Shown piece by piece: positions 59,335 through 64,000 of a stretch of DNA of 64,000 nt; positions within the stretch are counted from its first letter, which is position 1; every line of letters begins with the position of its first letter. Source of the DNA: Alligator mississippiensis (taxonomy: Eukaryota > Chordata > Crocodylia > Alligatoridae); NCBI RefSeq assembly GCF_030867095.1, contig NC_081831.1:39009319-39073318 (forward strand). Reading direction: 5' to 3'. Position numbers and translations under genes: made by a program. The notes below the pieces were generated by a model, which was not told where the DNA came from, made no database searches, and was given only the letters and a program-made list of their open reading frames with translations.

Positions 59335-59535
59335 AGGACCTGGGGTTACATTCAGGGGTGCATTATTAGGAGCATTGCCAGCAAATTGAGGGAAGTTATT
59401 CAGCACTGGTGAGGCCACATCTGGAGTCCTGTGTCCAGTTTTGGGACTCCCCACTAGATGCAGGATGTAGACAAATTGAAGAGAGTCCAGTGGAGGGCAA
59501 CAAAAGTGATTAGGGGGCTAGGGCATGTGACTTAA
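59335..59535 (+). mobile_element. CR1 fragment right of the Gypsy element
   Basis: The sequence CTGAAGGACCTGGGGTTACA, then GAGCATTGCCAGCAAATTGA, CACATCTGGAGTCCTGTGTC and GAGAGTCCAGTGGAGGGCAA is CR1 ORF2 in plus orientation. It overlaps in content with the CR1 at 54360-54623 (both contain the KDLGVT and RPHL regions), so the two are different copies and not one copy split by the Gypsy insertion. Confidence 0.75.
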
Positions 59536-59542
59536 GTAGGGA

Positions 59543-60080
59543 TCCTTGTTTTCTCTGTTTAAAAATCACCAATTCTCTGATTGCCCCCCATCCATGTTTT
59601 TCCATGATTAAAATGAAACACCGCTCTCTCTCTCTCTCTCTCTCTAGGTATCAATTGAAGACAAAGTTTTATTAATATATTTACCATGTTAAAGCAGTTT
59701 CAAAGCCTACCAGTGCCTCAATCATTATAATAAAATACATTCTAAATACCTATATATTTTGCCATTTGATTTGTTTTTTTTATTATGGAAAATCAGACTT
59801 TCCCCTGCCCCATGAGTTCACCAGGACATGAGTCCAGCTGCAGCTGTCTCCTGCCCCCACCAACTGCTGTCCTGTGGCACTGAGCAACTCAGATATGCCA
59901 GTGCCGTGTCCCTGCCCATGCAATTGCCCCTCATTCCACAGCCAGACCTGCCAGTTCCCCTCACTCCCAACCCACAGCCCCTTGGCCCTGCCAGTGCCCT
60001 TCATTCCTGACCCATAGCCCCCCCATCTGCCAGTCCTGCTGGTGTCCCTCACTTCTGACCTGCAGCCCCCTGTCTCCCCC
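59543..60080. repeat. hAT-like start, (CT)n and GC-rich minisatellite
   Basis: TAGGGATCCTTGTTTTCTCT at 59543 followed by GTTTAAAAATCACC resembles a hAT terminus. A (CT)n tract lies at 59624-59645. From about 59930 to 60080 units of about 50 bp recur with CTGCCAGT, CCCCTCA or TCCCTCA, and CCCACAGCCCC or CTGCAGCCCCC. The opposite end was not found. The following stretch to 60687 has nothing recognisable. Confidence 0.45.
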
Positions 60081-60687
60081 AGCCATGTCTTACTTCTTCA
60101 CCCAATCCAGCCCTGCCTATGCTGGGTACAGAGGATAACGCTACAGCAGTTGTGCCTTACGAAGGATAGGGTTTGCATCACCTGGCCACCTCAGAGGACC
60201 AGATGGACAGCAGTGTTATTCATCACTGTTCCCCACCACTTATCAATGAAGCAATCTGCTTACAGACATGGGAAAAAAGGCACTTTCCTTTCAGGTCAGT
60301 ACACACCAAGCACAGCACAGGGCCAGAAAAGACAGTGTGTTAGTTGGACCTGGCTCACCCAACATCTGTATAGCTCATGCACTTCAGTGGGGCTTTTTGT
60401 TGCTTTTAACTAATAGCTAATTGAATCAGCATTAGGTAAAAGAGCCAAAAAGCCGCACTGAAACACCTAATCTATATAGAGTCTGTGGAGCCAGGTCAAA
60501 CTAACATGCTGCTTCTTCTGGTAAAGTGCACCCCCCACTCCCATGTCTGTCAGCTATGCAATCAAAAAAAAGGAGGTGGAGGCTGGTGGGGGCAGTGAAA
60601 GACAGGCCAGTGGGGATGGAGGAGAGCCTGGCAGATGGGGAAACAAGGAAGAGTGTTTCTTGGGCATGCATGGGTCCAGGTGGGGAG

Positions 60688-60891
60688 TGTTAAGTTCCTT
60701 ACTTAACAAAGAATACTGAGACTTACTTTTCTCCAGACCCAAAGCAGCAGGCTGTTTTATTCAGGAACAAACAACACCTAACTGAAAAGATAAAAGTAAC
60801 TCTGGAACAACAGAGGGTGGAGTTCTAGCTCTCAAGTTCCATCCCATAATAAGGACTAACAGTTTAACCCTATAATTGCCCAATTGCTACA
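60688..60891 (-). mobile_element. 3' LTR of a second, conventional Gypsy element
   Basis: The unit runs TGTTAAGTTCC to TTGCTACA (204 bp, TG...CA). Immediately beyond it, the minus strand reads AAGAGGGGAGGAA (60892-60904), a good polypurine tract just before an LTR start, TGTAGCAATTGGG. The integrase relic lies upstream on the same strand, in the expected position. Confidence 0.7.
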
Positions 60892-60902
60892 TTCCTCCCC
60901 TC

Positions 60903-61780
60903 TTAATTTACAACCCAGACATAATCTTTCAAATAACTAGGAGCTCTCCATCCTCTGGCTGGATAATGCCTCTCCTCAGGAACAAGCTTCTGCTCTGTCC
61001 AGGGGAGTATATGTCTGTCCCCAGCATCTCTGACCTCCCGACTAGGAGAGGTAGTAGATAGTTCCAAATTACTGGGCTCAGAATTCTCAGTCACTCTACC
61101 CAATTCTTCCTCCATATTGGGGTACAGTAAATCCGAATGAGTCCTGATCCTCCTTCCCATTAATAGCTGGGCAGGGCTCATGCCTGTGGTGGTTTGAGGT
61201 GGGACTCAATATTTCAAAAGGAATTGAGCCAATTTTGTCTCCAAACTTCCTCTGGTCATTTTTCTCATCCCTTCTTTGAAGGTCCTCATGGCTCTTGCTG
61301 CAAGACTATTCGAAGGTTGGTGGTATGCTGATATTTGAATCTGCTTAATTCTATTTTTACTAAGGAGCTCCTTAAATTCATGACTAGTGAAATTTGGGGC
61401 ATTATCTGTGACCAGTACCACAGGCGATTCATGTGTGGCAAAAGTCTGTCAAAGCTTGTCACAGGTTGCATCTGAGGTTGTTGAGTCCACGGGGTATGCT
61501 TCCAGCCATTTTAAATGAGCATCTATTATGATCAAAGACATTTTTCCTAAATAGAGACCAGCATAGTCTATGTGCAGATGAAACTAAGCCTGTCCTGGCC
61601 ATTCCCAAGGATGCAAGGGTGCCTGCGCAGACTCTTGATGTATTTGACATTGCGGGCAGTGCTTGACCACCTTTTTCAGGTCTTCATCTAGGCGTGGCCA
61701 CCACACATAGCTGTGAGCCAAAGCTTTTATTCGGGAAATTCCAGGATGCACCTCATGTAGTTCTACCAGCACTTTCTGTC
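60903..61780 (-). pseudogene. Gypsy integrase relic (conventional order)
   Basis: On the minus strand the order is: zinc-binding region VELHEVHPGISRIKALAHSY and VWWPRLDEDLKK then HCPQCQIHQ (HHCC type); a core with LHIDYAGLYLGK, VLVTDNAPNFTSHEFKELL and YHQPSNSLAARAM, in which the usual Glu of NGLAERAV is replaced by Ala-Ala; and the end MSPAQLLMGRRIRTHSDLLY with the WRAPSYLKDYVW tail. It is followed directly by the polypurine tract and LTR, so integrase is last in pol, unlike the element at 54.6-59.3 kb. The 5' part is absent beyond 61780. Several stops and at least one frame change are present. Confidence 0.85.
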
Positions 61781-61817
61781 ATCCTTGAGGGGGGACAACC
61801 ACTCACATGCCCCACAG

Positions 61818-61897
61818 CTTTCTCTCAGTTACGTTAAAATGAATTAATTTACAGTTTAAACTGTAAATTAATTTATTTTAACATAACTGAGAGAAAG
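61818..61897. repeat. 80-bp near-perfect palindrome without spacer
   Basis: The 40 bases at 61818-61857 are the inverse complement of 61858-61897 at 38 positions; the centre is ACAGTTTAAACTGT. Both mismatches are transitions (one a CG to CA change, the other C to T). It sits between the truncated Gypsy integrase and the Harbinger transposase relic. The RNA or single strand would form a long stem. Confidence 0.95.
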
Positions 61898-61978
61898 AAC
61901 AAAGCACTCCTACATGTTGTTGTCAGCAATATATCCTACCAGACAGTCACACATGAGGGCCACCTGACCAGACTCCCC

Positions 61979-63382
61979 TTAAGGATATCTCCTTGGTCCC
62001 TGTACTGCTGCTGCTGCTGCCCAGACATGTCTCTGTTGTCTGGCCACTGCCTGTTGTGCTTCTTCTTCCCACAACCCCTTGAAAACCTCTCTGCAGCTCT
62101 CACAGATATTGTACAGTACACAGGCTACCACTACAAAGGCCATGATATTTTCTTGCTCCATCTTGAGCTGGCATGTAAGCACCCTCCCACGTCCTTTCAG
62201 TTGGCCAAATGCATATTCCATGGCCATCCTGCAGCTGCTCAGACGGTAGTTAAAAACCAGTTTCCATGGGTCAGTGACGTTTTCTTCTTAAGGCTTCATG
62301 AGCCAGGGCTTTAGTGGGTAGGCAGCATCCACTAATACAACTGGGGGATTGGTGACACTGCAGATCACTGTCTCCTCCATGCTGGGTGCGTAGTGTCCTT
62401 TCTCCATGAGGCCAGGCAGAGGGGAGTTTCTGAACACGTGCACATCATGCATGCTGCCGGCCCACCTGGTATAAATGTTCGTGAACCAGCCCCTGTCATC
62501 CACCACGGCTTGCAAGATCATGGAAGCATATCTTTTCCTGTTTGTGAAAGCCCTCCCCCACCCCGCAGGGCACAGCAGTGGGATGTGAGTGCTGTCTAAA
62601 GCCCGTATGCAGTTCGGGAATCCCTTCTCATTTAAGCCATCTGTGACTTGCTGCAGATTTACCAGGTGGGTAATTTCATTTGAAGTGATCTCCTTGAGTA
62701 GCTGGCATACCTCATGAGTTGCCAGCCCAACCGTGCAGGCAGCCACGCCAAACTGGTTTGTGATGTAGTGGAGGCTGGATGGGCTGGCCAGTTTCATGGT
62801 GGCCACTGCAACCCTCTTGTCTGGTGGGATGGCCCGATGCATGTTAGTGTCCTGCCTCGTGATGTTGGGCCCCAGCATCAAGACGATATGATAGAACATC
62901 TCCCTTTTCATTCAGAACATCTCCAGCCACCACTGATCATTCCAAGTCATCAGCACGATTAGTTCCCACCAATCCGAGCTGTTCTCATGGACCCACATCA
63001 TGCGGATTCTGGTCCTCCTCAGGTCTCTCAACAGAGCCCGATCAAATTAGACTTCTTTGCTTTCCTCTGTGTATTCCAAGTTCTCTGGGTACCTGTATCT
63101 TATTATTAGTATTGTCATTAATGTTTTTAAACCAGGAACACAAGTTGCCAGTGAACACTGTAGTACAGTTCCTCGCCTTCTCAAGCATTGCAGCAGTAAT
63201 CCCCAGGTAAACAGCATTTGCAGAAACAGTGCTGCCACCTCCTCTTCCTCCTCACCCATGTCCTCCATTTTCTCCATGTTGGACGACTCTTCACTGAGTT
63301 GTTCTCCATTGTTACGTATGTCATCCTTATTCTCCATTTTGCCCCTCTCCATCAGCAGCAGCTTCTCACCTGTCTGCACCAA
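61979..63382 (-). pseudogene. PIF/Harbinger (HARBI1-like) transposase, three stops
   Basis: A single minus-strand frame of 468 codons runs from 63382 to 61979, interrupted only by TAA 63047-63049, TGA 62912-62914 and TAA 62288-62290. An acidic N-terminus (EEEEEV) is followed by LRRTRIRMMWVHENSSDW and the helix-turn-helix-like VAVATMKLASPSSLHYITNQ / FGVAACTVGLATHEVC. The DDE nuclease shows CIRALDSTHIPLLCPA (Asp), WAGSMHDVHVFRNSPL (Asp) and MEYAFGQLKGRGR (Glu). This is the DDE_Tnp_4 family that cuts and pastes PIF/Harbinger elements. The middle stop follows MF where Arg is usual, fitting CGA to TGA. Terminal repeats and the 3-bp duplication were not identified. The last 600 bases of the window contain no feature I recognise. 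Confidence 0.88.
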
Positions 63383-64000
63383 GCAGACTGTAGGGTGTTG
63401 TGTAGTCTGGAGCTTGGTGTAGCTGCTTTTTCAATGCTTCACCCCAGCACCCCAGGGCATCCAGGCTTTTGCACATCCTTTCATCCCGAGCTTAGCAGCC
63501 ACTGGTGTTCTGATGTAATCAAGCTTGCAAACAAAAAAACTTTTGCCTACTCCTCTCCTGGTTATGTATCCTACTCAAAACTTTTGCCACTTTAAGGTAA
63601 ATAGGCTGTGCTTCTGTAATAAAATCATTTTGCACAAGCAGGCAGGTAGGTGTTGATTTTTGCAACATTCTGGGCCATTGAGAAGCCATTCTACAGTACA
63701 GTGGCCTTATTTACCCCATAATCAGGTCTTTTTTGTTGTTAAACTGGCTGCTTCATCACTTTTAGATGTTTTGATACTTACAGTAATGACTTCACAATCT
63801 TTGGAATTTTCCCAAGCCCTCTTGCAAGCACAGCCTGAGTATAAAGGCGCCCCCCACAAAATAAAAAATTTGCCAGTCCCCTTGCACAAATCGCTTGCTG
63901 TTGACCATGAACTGCTTCGCCATGTCTCAGAAAGTCAAGGTCAGTATGGAGCTGATGGCCCAGAAGGCTGATACCTCCGATACCTCCAATGCTCATGAAC

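Noticed and set aside
54360..59535. The two CR1 fragments as one copy split by the Gypsy insertion
   Set aside because: They overlap in ORF2 content, so they cannot be the two halves of a single copy.
59783..60052. An 89-codon Gly/Trp-rich frame that might be the missing Gag N-terminus
   Set aside because: It is the shadow of a minisatellite with units of about 50 bp and has no capsid-like pattern.
41300..63382. One large Harbinger element containing both the Myb-like gene and the transposase
   Set aside because: The 19 kb between them is filled with unrelated LINEs, LTRs and Gypsy elements; they are more likely two separate insertions.

Overview
The window looks like non-coding DNA from a large vertebrate genome, most likely a crocodilian or another archosaur/turtle-grade sauropsid. 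The reasons are many CR1 LINEs of several ages, two of them (49431-50100 and 52082-53575) ending in a tandem TCTATGAAA-type 3' terminus that I associate with crocodilians; vertebrate Penelope-like and Gypsy elements; long LTRs; and abundant hAT and PIF/Harbinger DNA transposons. This assignment rests on repeat type and was not checked by alignment. I found no convincing host protein-coding exon, tRNA, rRNA, CRISPR array or bacterial-type operon.

Layout. 1-8 kb: C/A-rich low-complexity DNA, a hAT terminus, a Penelope-like 3' end with a GIY-YIG domain (2341-3305), an LTR apparently nested in a hAT relic (3570-4229), a small hAT with a perfect 8-bp target duplication (5376-5720) and an imperfect tandem repeat. 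8-12 kb: a solo LTR with a 5-bp duplication (8280-9157), then a fold-back hAT (9604-11799) that was itself split by a 1.5-kb LTR (10247-11778). 12-23 kb: mostly unassigned DNA with a few repeats and possible conserved non-coding sequence. 23-33 kb: old CR1 relics, several hairpin-forming MITEs and an inverted-repeat element. 33.8-38.2 kb: a long antisense CR1 ORF2 relic, interrupted by a second fold-back hAT (36736-37780), followed by a second Penelope 3' end. 38.8-44.1 kb: unassigned repeats, a Myb/SANT-like gene relic of Harbinger type with a third fold-back hAT in its probable intron (41571-42187), and an LTR. 47-53.6 kb: three younger CR1 copies, two of them the same subfamily in opposite orientation. 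54.3-59.5 kb: a degenerate Gypsy element on the minus strand. 60.7-61.8 kb: part of a second, conventional Gypsy element. 61.8-63.4 kb: an 80-bp near-perfect palindrome and a PIF/Harbinger transposase pseudogene.

The most notable item is the Gypsy element at about 54.6-59.3 kb. Read 5' to 3' on its own strand it has a SCAN-like Gag end, a CCHC knuckle, a DTG protease, integrase, then reverse transcriptase and RNase H. Integrase therefore lies upstream of reverse transcriptase, which is the copia-like order known for the Gmr1 group of Gypsy elements and the group from which the vertebrate SCAN domain is thought to derive. The second main result is a family of fold-back hAT elements whose boundaries can be fixed from target duplications in three copies, each with its own nesting history.

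No host gene network can be described. The coding relics are independent parasites that have decayed by stops and frameshifts, and the layering of insertions gives a relative order of events.
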